Shown here one piece after another: positions 54,771-64,000 of a stretch of 64,000 nucleotides of DNA (its first letter is position 1; each line of letters starts with the position of its first letter). The notes beneath the pieces are model-generated. The model saw nothing but the letters and a program-made list of their open reading frames with translations. It did no database searches and was not told where the DNA came from. The position numbers and the translations under genes are program-made. Source of the stretch: CAXBBB01 sp963815505 (lineage in GTDB: Bacteria; Bacteroidota; Rhodothermia; Rhodothermales; BA12). The stretch lies in the NCBI GenBank assembly GCA_963815505.1, contig CAWFGU010000023.1, forward strand, positions 62,001-126,000. Direction: 5' to 3'.

Positions 54771-55886
54771 TCAATGGTGATCGTGAGGTCCCGGAAATGC
54801 GTGCGTGTGCGTCGCCTGCTCGGGCGCCGTCTGCTCGGGCGCCGGTGAACTACTGCCCTTGAACAGAGCACCTGGCGGAGGACCGCCGGGGCCTCTCCCG
54901 GGCGGTCCGCCCGTGTTTTGAGTCGCGTCGCAGGTCTGGCCCGATCCATCGCCTTCCAAAGCGCAGCCGTACTCGCCGCGAAAGCAGCCCACGAACTGGT
55001 TCGTTCCGGGCGCGGCCACGTGGTAGTGGTAGCCGCGCACGTCGTCGGAGTGACCTCGGCACGCGTCCAGATCCGCTGGCTCCTGACCGTCGGCGTTCAG
55101 TTGGGCGTGGAAGGGGAAGCCGTCGAGCGCGTAGCCGATCATCGCCGCGTGGCCGTCGTTCTGATCGACCTGGGTGCCGCAGCCCGTCGCCTCGTGGTAG
55201 TGGTAGCCCACATTGAGGTTGACGTGTCCGCCGCAGTCGTCGAACGGGGCGAGCGTGTAGGCGTCGAGGATACGATCGGTCGGGGCGGCAGGGGCGAAGC
55301 TGATGCCGTTGAACGCCACGCCCATCGGGTCGCTCGTGCGTCCGGTCCCGCTGACGGCGACGGGCCGCTTGGGGATGACGTAGGTGATCTGCGCTTGGTC
55401 TTCGAGGTACGACGTTTCGCACTGGACGCAGAAGTTGGCGTACTCGGCGCCGACGTTGGGATTGGCCGCGGCGGCGCAGGCCTCCGCGCGTCTGAGTCGT
55501 GCGGACGGTGCCCGCGTCGTCGTACATCCGCCAGAACGAGTCCTCGTAGAACGTGTCGAGGTTTTCGATGAACGCCCCGTCCACGTCATAGGCGACGCCG
55601 CCCTCGGGCCAGATTCCGCCCTGCGAGGCGTCGTCGCGGATCGTGCCGGGGCACCATGGTCCGGCGCTGTGATCGACCGGCTTGGCCGACACCGAGAAGC
55701 GCAGGCACGTCGTCTCGGTTCCGCCCGAGAGGATGCACTCCTCCTCGGTGATCTCGCCCACAAGAGCGGCGCTCACGAAGAGCGTAGGATCGACCTCGCC
55801 GCTCGACACGTCGTCATCGACGGGGTCGTAGAGGTTGCCGAGCAGCCACCGATCAGGACGGCGAGCAAGAGGAGAAGGGTGCGCAT
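54771..55886 (-). CDS. Second YHYH-domain lipoprotein, two frameshifts
   Basis: From the ATG at 55886 a lipobox is seen (MRTLLLLLAVLIGGC). A frame shift near 55840 leads to VDPTLFVSAALVGEITEEEC and PWCPGTIRDDASQGGIWPEG. Another near 55490 leads to the YHYH domain (HVNLNVGYHYHEATGCGTQV, GYALDGFPFHAQLN, RGYHYHVAAPG). The tail is Pro/His-rich (PGPHDHH). Repaired length is about 370. Two Cys pairs may be structural. The operator at 55982 lies 96 bp upstream. Confidence 0.75.
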
Positions 55887-56283
55887 GGGAGGGCGGTGTG
55901 GAAGTGCAGGGACGGTCTGGCAGTCGTGACGCCAAAGGGCAGATGACGTATTGCCGAATGCGCTCAGTCTAAATCGTCAGATGTCCAGGACCTGTGCAGA
56001 CCGGCGTACGCATTCACGGCTCGGCACCCGATCTAGTCCGGACCCTGAATCAGAGAGGCGTAGTCTGGCTGAAACACTGTCCTGCAACGAGAAGCAAAGC
56101 GTAAGCAGCCAGAAGCAAAGTCAGACCTCTGCCTCGCGCGGAAGTCCATGGCTTGGTCGGAGTTACACGGCAGGAGGCTGGAAAAGCGAGAGGGAACCGG
56201 TGTGGAGATGAACGCGCCGAATACGACATTGAGACGTTGCGGCGAGCCGTTTCTTATAGCCCACCCCGCGCTTCCCGAACCCT
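55887..56283. other. Intergenic region between the second YHYH gene and ppk2
   Basis: About 400 bp with no gene. It holds the divergent promoters of the second YHYH gene (with its operator at 55982-55999) and of ppk2. No terminator, tRNA or repeat was seen. Confidence 0.6.
55982..55999 (-). promoter_or_regulatory. OmpR-like direct-repeat operator (second YHYH gene)
   Basis: On the reverse strand it reads CTGCACAGGTCCTGGACA. It is followed about 10 bp downstream by TAGACTGAG, as at the first site. Confidence 0.65.
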
Positions 56284-57093
<810 letters not shown>

Positions 57094-57291
57094 TGTCATC
57101 GTCGAAGAGGCTGTGGTGCATTGCCATCGGATAGCCGGAGGAGATGATGCGACACGTCGAGGGCGGCCCGTTGTTCGAGAGCCAGCGGCTCGACCTGGAC
57201 CGGAGGCACCATTCCGGCAGTAGGAAGACTGCGCATGCCCGGCTTCACCGCGAAGCCTCGAGTCCACCACGCGCTTCCCTCTTCCGAACCC

Positions 57292-57627
57292 ATGCCCGAC
57301 TACTCCGACGATGCCTTGCTTGCCGACTGCGATGTGGATACGTTCCGCGCCGGAGGTCCCGGCGGACAGCACGCCAACAAAGTCGAAAGCGCCGTCCGAC
57401 TGACCCATCGGCCGTCGGGAGAAGTAGTCATCAGCCGAGCTTCGCGGAGCCAGTATCGCAACAAACAACTCGCGCTCGACGAGTTGCGCACCCGACTGAT
57501 CGCGCTCGCCCGCCCCAAGAAGAAACGCCGACGCACCAAACCCACGGCCGGTTCGAAGCGCCGGCGGCTGGAATCCAAGCGGCGCCGAGGTGAAAAGAAG
57601 GCCAACCGCCGAAAACCGGACGTGTAA
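57292..57627 (+). CDS. RF-1-domain protein (peptide chain release factor-like)
   Basis: A 111-residue protein with the GGQ catalytic motif in FRAGGPGGQHANKVESAVRL. It ends in a long Arg/Lys-rich tail (RPKKKRRRTKPTAGSKRRRL), as in stand-alone GGQ proteins that rescue stalled ribosomes (ArfB/YaeJ-like). The ATG at 57292 places GGQ near residue 27. The Lys/Arg tail would enter the empty mRNA channel. The frame is open upstream, but that part is not family-like. Confidence 0.8.
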   Translation: MPDYSDDALLADCDVDTFRAGGPGGQHANKVESAVRLTHRPSGEVVISRASRSQYRNKQLALDELRTRLIALARPKKKRRRTKPTAGSKRRRLESKRRRGEKKANRRKPDV

Positions 57628-57663
57628 CGGGTGAACGGATCGGTACGGGGAAGACCAGTACAG

Positions 57664-57705
57664 AAACGCCTCCCAAGCAGCGTGTTGGCGCTGGGGGAGG
57701 CGTTT
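57664..57705. terminator. Hairpin terminator-like
   Basis: A perfect 11-bp stem AAACGCCTCCC / GGGAGGCGTTT with a 20-nt loop, without a long T run. It lies between convergent genes and could serve both. A consensus DnaA box TTATCCACA follows at 57712-57720. Confidence 0.6.
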
Positions 57706-57746
57706 CAGGAGTTATCCACACGGGTATAACACCGTGCGTAACGTGG

Positions 57747-58589
57747 TCAGTGGTGGAGAAAGAGCGGCCGCGATTCCTTCTCGATCAGCGAGGCGGTCGT
57801 TGAGCCGAAGGCGAAGCGTTTGAGTTTGCCTACCGCGTGGGCGCCTGCGAGGATAGCATCGGCGCCGGTGGACTGGGCGTGGGATTGAATCTGCTCGAAA
57901 GGCGCGCCGGTCACGAAGGTCGTCGTGGTGGCGAAGCCGTGGGCTTCGAGAAAGCCGCGCAGGTTGGCGAGGTGGATCTGAGCTTCGGACTCGTCGCCCG
58001 CGTTCTTGGCAACCGTCAGCACGTGTACAGCGACCGACTCTCCGAACGGTTTGAGCTGAGCGAACTGCCGGACAGTCCGGGCCGCGGCGTCCGAGCCGTC
58101 GTAGGCTACCAGGACGCGCTCGACGGGCTGGACCGGGTCGAGGACGGTGAGAACCGGGCACCCGCTCTCCTTGACGATGCGTGCGAGCGTCTGCGTGCGC
58201 TCATTGGGGTGTCCGTAGAAAAAGTGCGGGTCGCGTCCGACGACGAGCAGATCGGCGTACTTGGCTTCCTCGACGATGCGCTCGAACGGAACCCCTTCTT
58301 CGACCTCGTTGCGCGAGCGGACGCCTGCCGCACCCATCGCCTCGGTAAACGAACGGATCAGATGCTGCGCCGTCTGCCTCGTTTCCTCGGTCAACCGGTC
58401 ACGCAGCTTCTCAGCATAGTAGAAACTGCCGATGCCTCCGCCCGTCGACGAGCCTTCTATGCCCTGCGTATCGACGACGGCCATTCCGGTGATCTCTGCA
58501 CCGTGTCGGTGGGCGATGTCGACGGCGTAGCGAGTAGCGACGCTGGTGTCGGCGTCGGCGTCGAGCGGAAGGAGAATGCGGCGGATCAT
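57747..58589 (-). CDS. Tandem universal stress protein
   Basis: A 280-residue protein with two Usp domains. Domain 1 starts MIRRILLPLDADADTSVATR and includes DLLVVGRDP. Domain 2 starts VERVLVAYDGSDAAARTVRQ and ends with AILAGAHAVGKLKRFAFGST, an ATP-binding-like G-rich loop. Such proteins respond to starvation and stress. The frame is intact. Its upstream region is the candidate origin. Confidence 0.85.
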   Translation of the reverse strand: MIRRILLPLDADADTSVATRYAVDIAHRHGAEITGMAVVDTQGIEGSSTGGGIGSFYYAEKLRDRLTEETRQTAQHLIRSFTEAMGAAGVRSRNEVEEGVPFERIVEEAKYADLLVVGRDPHFFYGHPNERTQTLARIVKESGCPVLTVLDPVQPVERVLVAYDGSDAAARTVRQFAQLKPFGESVAVHVLTVAKNAGDESEAQIHLANLRGFLEAHGFATTTTFVTGAPFEQIQSHAQSTGADAILAGAHAVGKLKRFAFGSTTASLIEKESRPLFLHH

Positions 58590-59368
58590 CGAACGATGGA
58601 TTGGGTGACGGCTCCAAAGTAGGGGAGACGGATCATCCGTGCTCGGCGGGCTTGGGCTTCCACACCCCTCTTTACTCTTGTCTTTTCTTTTTTAAATAAA
58701 GGGGTTGAAGTAGTAGAGGCCGTGGAAATGGGGAAAGCGGTGTCGTTCACATCGAAGTGCACCTAGATGTGGACGAGCAGCACACCTTTGCGCACGCTTG
58801 CCCACAAAGACAGAATCTGTCAAGCACGACTGACGCGCGCCCAGCCACCTCCTCGGTAGGTTTATCCACTAATTCAGAAGGAATAGGCGTATTGTGGAAA
58901 AAGAAGCTGCGATGTTATGCACTGTTATGCACACAGTGGAAAGGATGGGGTTGCTCGGGGATTACCACTTGATTTCCCACACCTCTGCTGCGCGCAGGTG
59001 TTACATCAGCGTTATGCGCGGATGATGCCGGACTTGTCCACACCGTTATCTACGCGGTGGAATATGTATCCAAACCTGTGTACATCTTCGCATCTGAATG
59101 CGATTCTGAAAGATCCTGTCTCCTGACGCGTCACAATTGCGCTAACGCACATCGACGGCGCTCGCGGAACGATCAAAGCTGATTCCGGCGTGCAGAACTG
59201 CAAAGTGCCTCAAAAGCAGAGATGCACTCTCCATACGGATCTGCCGCGGTTTTCACACCGGTGCACGTGTGGAAGTCAGCGCCGCGGACAGGAGGACAGC
59301 GCGGCCGTTTGCTCAGTAACGATCCCTCCTCGCAGGCACCGAAGCCAAGGAACAGCGATCTCGAACTC
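58590..59368. other. Candidate replication origin (DnaA-box cluster, AT-rich run)
   Basis: A 779-bp gene-free region. An AT-rich run (58668-58706, TTTTCTTTTTTAAATAAAGG within it) stands out in this GC-rich DNA. DnaA-box-like sites: TTATCCACT 58862-58870, TTTTCCACA (reverse) 58893-58901, TTATGCACT 58915-58923, TTATGCACA 58925-58933, TTATGCGCG 59012-59020, TTGTCCACA 59034-59042, TTATCTACG 59046-59054. A further perfect TTATCCACA lies at 57712. TTATGCACA fits the TTATNCACA consensus. No dnaA gene is nearby, so this remains a candidate. Confidence 0.5.
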
Positions 59369-59854
59369 TCATGAACGCCGCAACTCAGGCGGCAACTCGT
59401 CCAGCCAGCCACAGGCGAGTACGCCCCACAAACCAACGAGAATCGCCTCGGCAGCATCGTGGCGCAGGCTGGTAGGCGATTTTGCACCGCTCCACACGAT
59501 GACCTGCCGAGCGAGCGTGTCGGCGTGGGCTTTGGCGTCTTTGCCTCTGCGCTGCTCACGCGGAAGGAGCAGATCGCGTCGCCACGTTTCGGCCTGGATC
59601 AGGCGCGCGCGAATGCCCTGGCGCTCGGCCTCTCGCGCCCACACATCGGCCAAATCGCCGCCGCCCTCGAGGACGACTCGAGCGACGTTCGGCTCGCTGC
59701 GCAGCAGGCTGTAGGCGCCGCGCTTCAAGCGGTTGCGCGCGCCGAAATTCTGCGAGCGGTAGCGAATCAGCCGTCCGTCGCAGCCAAAGAGCGCGAGCCC
59801 GGTCCGCAGTCCCAAATCGACGGCGAGCAGGGTGGGCGGCGCATCTTCAGCCAC
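59369..59854 (-). CDS. RuvC-like RNase-H-fold protein
   Basis: A 161-residue protein with the RuvC-type acidic pattern: LLAVDLGLRTGLALFGCDG with Asp 12 or so, Glu in VVLEGGGDLADVWA, and the final HDAAEAILVGLWG, the usual D-E-D/H set. Short Holliday-junction-like or RNase H folds have this layout. Position beside a possible origin is suggestive but not proof of a role. Single frame, intact. Confidence 0.6.
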   Translation of the reverse strand: MAEDAPPTLLAVDLGLRTGLALFGCDGRLIRYRSQNFGARNRLKRGAYSLLRSEPNVARVVLEGGGDLADVWAREAERQGIRARLIQAETWRRDLLLPREQRRGKDAKAHADTLARQVIVWSGAKSPTSLRHDAAEAILVGLWGVLACGWLDELPPELRRS

Positions 59855-59858
59855 GGCC

Positions 59859-60329
59859 TCAGGCCTGGACGACGTAGGCCGCTTCGTCGGCGATGCGCGT
59901 AGGCACGCGGGTTCGATCGAACGCGATCACGACCAGCCCACCGAACGCGGCGATCCGATCGACTAAGTAAACGTCCTCCGTCAGTTCGTCGTGCTCGCGC
60001 TGCTCCTCCCGGTCGGTCTGCCGCACCTGGTCGAAAAACCCGTCGGCGGTGTGGAAGCAGAGGACTGACGGCACCTCGCCCGACGCGTCGAACGCTTCGC
60101 GCAGATTGCCTTGCGTGCCCGGCATGTCGCCCGCGTGCAAGTCAGACAGGTCAATTTGGTGGAGTTGCATGTCGGCCGCTGCGGCAAGCGTTCCCACAAA
60201 AATCTGCCGGGTCTGATCGTCTGCGCCCACGAGCACGAGCGCGCGGTTGGAGCGTGGCGTATGGGTAGCGTAGACGCGGAGTGCGTCGGGCAGGATAGAA
60301 GGGTCGTCGAGGCGGATCGTCTGGGGCAC
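59859..60329 (-). CDS. Hypothetical protein
   Basis: A 156-residue acidic protein (SNRALVLVGADDQTRQIFVG, ADMQLHQIDLSDLHAGDMPG, YLVDRIAAFGGLVVIAFDRT). It looks like an AAA-type core with no Walker A lysine. The frame is intact and ends 4 bp before the RuvC-like gene start; both are on the reverse strand, so they are probably co-transcribed. Confidence 0.5.
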   Translation of the reverse strand: MPQTIRLDDPSILPDALRVYATHTPRSNRALVLVGADDQTRQIFVGTLAAAADMQLHQIDLSDLHAGDMPGTQGNLREAFDASGEVPSVLCFHTADGFFDQVRQTDREEQREHDELTEDVYLVDRIAAFGGLVVIAFDRTRVPTRIADEAAYVVQA

Positions 60330-60511
60330 GGTAGATCGGGAAGTGGAAGGAAGCCGTTAACGCAGATCGCGGACGACGGATGCACGGATATGCGCGAAGA
60401 AGACGCCGCACACGTTACAACGCTGCCGAGCCGCGAGGGCTGAACCTTGCGCCGCTGCCTCCGTTCACGTCCGCTCCACCGACGCGCCCTACCGCTTTCG
60501 CCTTCACCTGC

Positions 60512-62179
60512 ATGAGATCACTCCGCTATATCCTGCCCTCCGTCGTCCTGCTCGGGCTGGGCACGCTCCTGGGCATGACGCTCGAACAACGCGCCTCGAA
60601 TGCACCGGACATGCAGCGTGATCTGCGCAAGCTCGAGAGCGCCTACTACATCATCACGCAGCAGTACGTCGAGCCGGTCGATACAGGTGCCCTGACCGAA
60701 GCGGCGATTCGGGGGATGCTCGAAGAACTCGATCCGCACTCGTCGTACGTCTCGCCCGAGGAGATCGCAGCCGTGCAGGAAGGCTTTAGAGGATCGTTCG
60801 GCGGCGTCGGCATCATGTTCGAGATCGTCGACGATACGGCGCGCGTCATCACGACCATCTCGGACGGCCCGAGCGACAAGGCGGGCGTCATGGGAGGCGA
60901 CCGGATCGTGGGCGTCGACGACAGCACGGCCATCGGTTTCGACAACGACGACGTGCAGCGGGCGCTCAAAGGCGAGATCGGCACGCGCGTCGGAGTGACC
61001 GTCGTACGACCTGGACTCGCCGATCCCATCACGTTCGAAATCACGCGCGGCACGATCCCGCTCTATACCGTCGATGCGGCGTTCATGGTGGACGAGCAGA
61101 CCGGCTTCATCCGCATCAACCGGTTTGCCCAGACGACGCACGAGGAGTTCCGCAAGGCGCTCATCGACTTGAAACGCGAAGGCATGGAGCGCCTCATTCT
61201 CGACCTGCGCGACAACGGCGGCGGCGTGATGCAGTCGGCTATCGGCATGGCGGACGAGCTGCTCTCTGGCGGACAGACCATCGTGTCGACCAAGAGCCGC
61301 AACGTCCAATACAACAACCTCGAGAAGGCGACCGACGGCGGCCTGTTCGAGAGGCAGCCGCTCATCGTGCTCGTCAACGAAATCAGCGCGTCGGCGAGCG
61401 AGATCGTTGGCGGGGCGCTCCAGGACCACGACCGCGCGCTGCTCGTCGGGCGCCGGACGTTTGGCAAGGGCCTCGTCCAGGCGCAGTTCCGGCTTCCGGA
61501 CGAAGCTGTCCTCCAAATGACGATCTCGCGTTACTACACGCCCGCAGGTCGCCTCATCCAGACGCCGTACGACCGTAACGAGAGCAACGAGGCGTACTAC
61601 GAAGAAAAGTTTGCGTCGCTCAACGAGTCGATGTTCAACCCGTCCGAGTACCGCGACAGCGTCCCCGACTCGCTGGTCTACACCACAGACGGCGGACGCA
61701 CCGTCTTTGGCGGCGGCGGCATCCTGCCCGATTTCGTCGTGATCCCGGACACCAACTCGCTCGTGATGGGCGTGCGGCGCAAAGGCCTCGATTTCCGCTA
61801 TGCTCGGACCATCTACAACGAGAACGAAATCGCTCTGCGCAGCCGCTGGCAAGACCCCGCCGCGTTCCGCGCCGGATACGCCATCGACCAGTCGATGTGG
61901 AGCGGATTCCTCGATTTCATAGAAGCCGACGAGCGCGTGACGCTGACCGACGATCCCGCCGATTCCAACCCGCGCGACGGTGTCTACCTCCGAGCCGATC
62001 TCGAAGAGCATCGCCCGCAAATCGAGCGGCTTCTCAAAGGCACGCTCGCGCGCAACCTCTATGGAAGCACCGAGTGGTGGCCCGTCACGCTGAGCGACGA
62101 TCCGGTCTTCCAACAGGCGATGAGCCTCTGGGATCGTGCCTCGGACCTGGCGACGGCGACTCCGGCCCGGCGGAGGTAG
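60512..62179 (+). CDS. CtpA-like S41 C-terminal processing protease
   Basis: A 555-residue protease from the ATG at 60512. A signal anchor (YILPSVVLLGLGTLLGM) leads to a PDZ domain (FGGVGIMFEIVDDTARVI, GVMGGDRIVGVDDST) and the S41 core. The catalytic Ser is in NEISASASEIVGGAL, and Lys in RRTFGKGLVQAQF. A C-terminal helical extension follows. It degrades or trims periplasmic proteins. The frame is also open 44 codons upstream, but the ATG gives a proper signal anchor. A strong terminator follows. Confidence 0.9.
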   Translation: MRSLRYILPSVVLLGLGTLLGMTLEQRASNAPDMQRDLRKLESAYYIITQQYVEPVDTGALTEAAIRGMLEELDPHSSYVSPEEIAAVQEGFRGSFGGVGIMFEIVDDTARVITTISDGPSDKAGVMGGDRIVGVDDSTAIGFDNDDVQRALKGEIGTRVGVTVVRPGLADPITFEITRGTIPLYTVDAAFMVDEQTGFIRINRFAQTTHEEFRKALIDLKREGMERLILDLRDNGGGVMQSAIGMADELLSGGQTIVSTKSRNVQYNNLEKATDGGLFERQPLIVLVNEISASASEIVGGALQDHDRALLVGRRTFGKGLVQAQFRLPDEAVLQMTISRYYTPAGRLIQTPYDRNESNEAYYEEKFASLNESMFNPSEYRDSVPDSLVYTTDGGRTVFGGGGILPDFVVIPDTNSLVMGVRRKGLDFRYARTIYNENEIALRSRWQDPAAFRAGYAIDQSMWSGFLDFIEADERVTLTDDPADSNPRDGVYLRADLEEHRPQIERLLKGTLARNLYGSTEWWPVTLSDDPVFQQAMSLWDRASDLATATPARRR

Positions 62180-62200
62180 GCCGTCTGGCTCTCCGACTCC

Positions 62201-62236
62201 AAACCTGTCAGCTTTTCGGAAGCTGACAGGTTTTTT
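62201..62236 (+). terminator. Rho-independent terminator of ctpA
   Basis: The stem AACCTGTCAGCTT / AAGCTGACAGGTT (13 bp) with a short TTCGG loop is followed by a T run. It separates ctpA from the esterase gene. Confidence 0.9.
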
Positions 62237-62259
62237 CTTGCCAATCGCCTTCTCACTGT

Positions 62260-63228
62260 ATGTCCGCTTTACTCCGCCTGTTCGCCCTGCTCTGCCTTCC
62301 TATGCTCGCCGGATGTCAGACGATCACAGGCATCGGCCTCTCGTTCGTCTACGACCGTGCCGATCTTCCCGGCGCAAACGTGCGCATGAACCTGCCCTAC
62401 GTCGACGGATCGACGGACGATAAGCAGCGCCTCAACCTTTTTCTACCGCTCGCCGATTCCGTCCGGGGTGAGGCGTGGCCGACGGTCGTGTTTGTGCATG
62501 GCGGCGGATGGACCGAGGGCGACCGCAACTTCGAGTTCGGCGGCGAAGACCTGTACAACAACATCGGACGGTTCTTCGCCAGCAGAGGCATCGGTGCGGC
62601 GGTCGTCTCGTACCGCTTGCTTCCCGGCGCGACGCTCCAAGACCAGGTCGCCGATGTGGCGCGTGCTACGGCTCGCACGCGCGCGCTCGTCGCTCGTCAG
62701 GGCGGCGATCCCGACGCGTTGATCCTGATGGGGCACTCGGCGGGCGGGCATCTGGCGTCGTACGTGGCGTTGGATGCCGACGTGCAGTACGCCGCCGGAC
62801 TTCCGCGTGGGGCCGTCTGCGGCGTGATTCCCGTCAGCGCCGCCGCCCTCGACCTGACCGACCGCCGCTCGTTCGAGATCGCAGACGATTTCGACTACTA
62901 TGGCACCCGGTTCGGCCCGCGCGGCGAGTCGTTCGGCGAACTCCCGCCCGCAGGCCCTCCCTCCCAGTGGCAGATCGACGCCTCGATCTTGCCGCTCGTC
63001 GATTCGAATGCGCCGCCGTTCCTCATCCTGCACGCTGGCGGCGACTATCCCGCGCTAATCCGGCAGGCCGAACTGCTCGTCGCCGCGCTGGGTGAGGCAG
63101 ACGTGTCGGCGCAGTACGTCGTCGTGCCGGGCAAGTCGCACGCGCGCATCATCCCGACACTCAGCCGCGACGACCAAACCGCAGGCCCTGCGATGCTCCG
63201 CTTCGTCCGCGGTCTGAACTGCGAGTGA
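62260..63228 (+). CDS. Alpha/beta-hydrolase (esterase-like) lipoprotein
   Basis: A 322-residue lipoprotein (LLCLPMLAGCQT). The oxyanion-hole HGGG is in VVFVHGGGWTEGD, and the nucleophile is in LILMGHSAGGHLASYVAL. The catalytic His may be in VVPGKSHARIIPT, with the Asp before it. The fold is like the BD-FAE/kynurenine formamidase group. It is likely located in the periplasm or outer membrane. Substrate unknown. Confidence 0.85.
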   Translation: MSALLRLFALLCLPMLAGCQTITGIGLSFVYDRADLPGANVRMNLPYVDGSTDDKQRLNLFLPLADSVRGEAWPTVVFVHGGGWTEGDRNFEFGGEDLYNNIGRFFASRGIGAAVVSYRLLPGATLQDQVADVARATARTRALVARQGGDPDALILMGHSAGGHLASYVALDADVQYAAGLPRGAVCGVIPVSAAALDLTDRRSFEIADDFDYYGTRFGPRGESFGELPPAGPPSQWQIDASILPLVDSNAPPFLILHAGGDYPALIRQAELLVAALGEADVSAQYVVVPGKSHARIIPTLSRDDQTAGPAMLRFVRGLNCE

Positions 63229-63475
63229 GTGGAGCGGCCAGGCGCGTAATCTGGCTCGACACACCGTCACCGCTTGGCTTACAGCGCTGAGTTCAGGCTA
63301 TCGAATCGGTTTGGGATCTCTGACTGCGCAGGGAAGCCGGTTGGAAAAGGCGAGGGTTAAGAGAAAATCGAAGCGATTCCACTCGCCCTGACAGCCACTG
63401 GGATTGGCGAGGCTGATTCCAGATCCGAGAGCAGAGTGACCTATGCACGCTTGCAATCGATATCAACAGGCGCTG

Positions 63476-64000
63476 CTATTCCGCATGGTCAGCAAACACG
63501 AACGTGCGCTCGGGCAGGCGGACGGCGCACAGGCGGCCCATGCCTTCGCGGTGGACGTAGGCAGCGCCCGTGTCAACCATCAGCAGGTGCGGGCGGTCGA
63601 TGGGGCGGGAGCGAGGCGTATGGCCGCAGACGACGGGTTTCTCCCAGACCACGTCGCGGGGCTGCGTGTCGATGTGTTCGCGAGTCCAGAGCAGCAGGTC
63701 GGCGTCGGCGTGAGCGATGCTGTGGGCGACGGTGCGCCACGGCAGCAGGCCAGCATGCACGAAGAAGAAGTCGGACGTGTCCAGATATAACTCGGTGGCT
63801 TCGAGAAACGCCACGTGCGCCGGGTCGATGACGCCACCCGGATAGCTGGCACGCGTCGCTCCGCCGCCGCTCTGATGCCAGTGCGCGACCGCATTGATCG
63901 GGGCGTCCGGGGCAATGGCTTCGAGCATGATCGCCTCGTGATTGCCTCGCAGGAACGTGCACCGGACGCGCGATTGGAGGTCTATGCACGTCTGGATCAC
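63476..64000 (-). CDS. Metallophosphatase (PP1/PP2A-like), truncated by window end
   Basis: The visible 174 residues carry FLRGNHEAIML (the GNHE motif), the later His residues FFVHAGLLPW and VVCGHTPRSRP, and WTREHIDT, all of the PPP/metallophosphoesterase family. The N-terminal GDxHG and GDxxDRG parts would lie outside the window. It probably dephosphorylates proteins or small molecules. Downstream of its stop is the 250-bp gap to the esterase gene, which has no feature. Confidence 0.8.
   Translation of the reverse strand: MIQTCIDLQSRVRCTFLRGNHEAIMLEAIAPDAPINAVAHWHQSGGGATRASYPGGVIDPAHVAFLEATELYLDTSDFFFVHAGLLPWRTVAHSIAHADADLLLWTREHIDTQPRDVVWEKPVVCGHTPRSRPIDRPHLLMVDTGAAYVHREGMGRLCAVRLPERTFVFADHAE

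Noticed and set aside
60518..62113. A 531-residue open frame antisense to ctpA
   Set aside because: It is a shadow of the S41 protease, with no motif and a skewed composition.

Overview
The window reads as a stretch of bacterial chromosome with high GC content. The resident genes suggest the phylum Bacteroidota, class Rhodothermia: a SusC/RagA-like TonB-dependent receptor with an N-terminal carboxypeptidase-regulatory domain, YHYH-domain lipoproteins, a fused aspartokinase-homoserine dehydrogenase, class-III PPK2, and DUF6266 in the mobile part. This placement is inferred from gene content, not from a marker-gene tree.

Resident left flank (1-3050): thrA, then tRNA-Ala(GGC). Genomic island (about 3003-40625): the 3' part of the tRNA-Ala gene and the following 100 bases, including its terminator hairpin, recur at 40476-40625. 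This is the signature of an island of about 37.5 kb integrated into the tRNA gene. In order it carries degraded sigma-factor and DUF1508 relics, an HTH protein, umuD and a broken umuC, small plasmid-type ORFs, and then a large phosphorothioate (PT) defence locus. That locus starts with a DUF4007 stub coupled to an McrA-type HNH endonuclease with a sulfur-binding domain. It continues with an HTH protein, dndC-dndD-dndE-dndA, a GIY-YIG-like gene, a long dndB and a small coupled gene. A convergent four-gene cassette follows (PLD/DEAD helicase, a 62-residue protein, an SMC-like ATPase, a 156-residue protein) whose architecture fits the PbeABCD module known to partner DndCDEA. A relic second dndE-dndA copy sits beyond it, with a 32-bp fold-back repeat at its deletion junction. 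Next come an uncharacterised two-gene ATPase module, a phage- or satellite-like block (lysis-type proteins, DUF6266, primase-helicase, HTH), a tyrosine integrase, and a toxin-antitoxin zone: Phd/VapC relic, PIN pair, AbiEi/AbiEii, DUF4143 ATPase with three 23-bp iterons, a second AbiEi, an AlbA/Schlafen regulator and a DUF2281-type antitoxin.

Beyond the island end (40626-44802) lie a fic gene, a second integrase homologous to the first but killed by two in-frame TAA codons, an IS3-family element and a fragment of an IS1595-type transposase.

Resident right flank (44883-64000): the TonB receptor, a small Spy-like lipoprotein, a HupE-N-like protein, a YHYH lipoprotein, a beta-helix lipoprotein, a histidine kinase and response regulator, a membrane protein and a second YHYH protein. 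An 18-bp direct-repeat operator lies upstream of three of the lipoprotein genes. Then come ppk2, an RF-1-like GGQ protein, a tandem universal stress protein, a gene-free stretch of about 780 bp with DnaA-box-like sites and an AT-rich run (candidate replication origin), a RuvC-like nuclease, a hypothetical protein, ctpA, an esterase lipoprotein and a truncated metallophosphatase.

Caveat: single-base frameshifts split many genes, in the resident flanks (TonB receptor, histidine kinase, YHYH) as well as in the island. Some of these are probably sequencing or assembly indels rather than real pseudogenes. The in-frame nonsense codons in the second integrase and in the primase are a different class and look like real decay.
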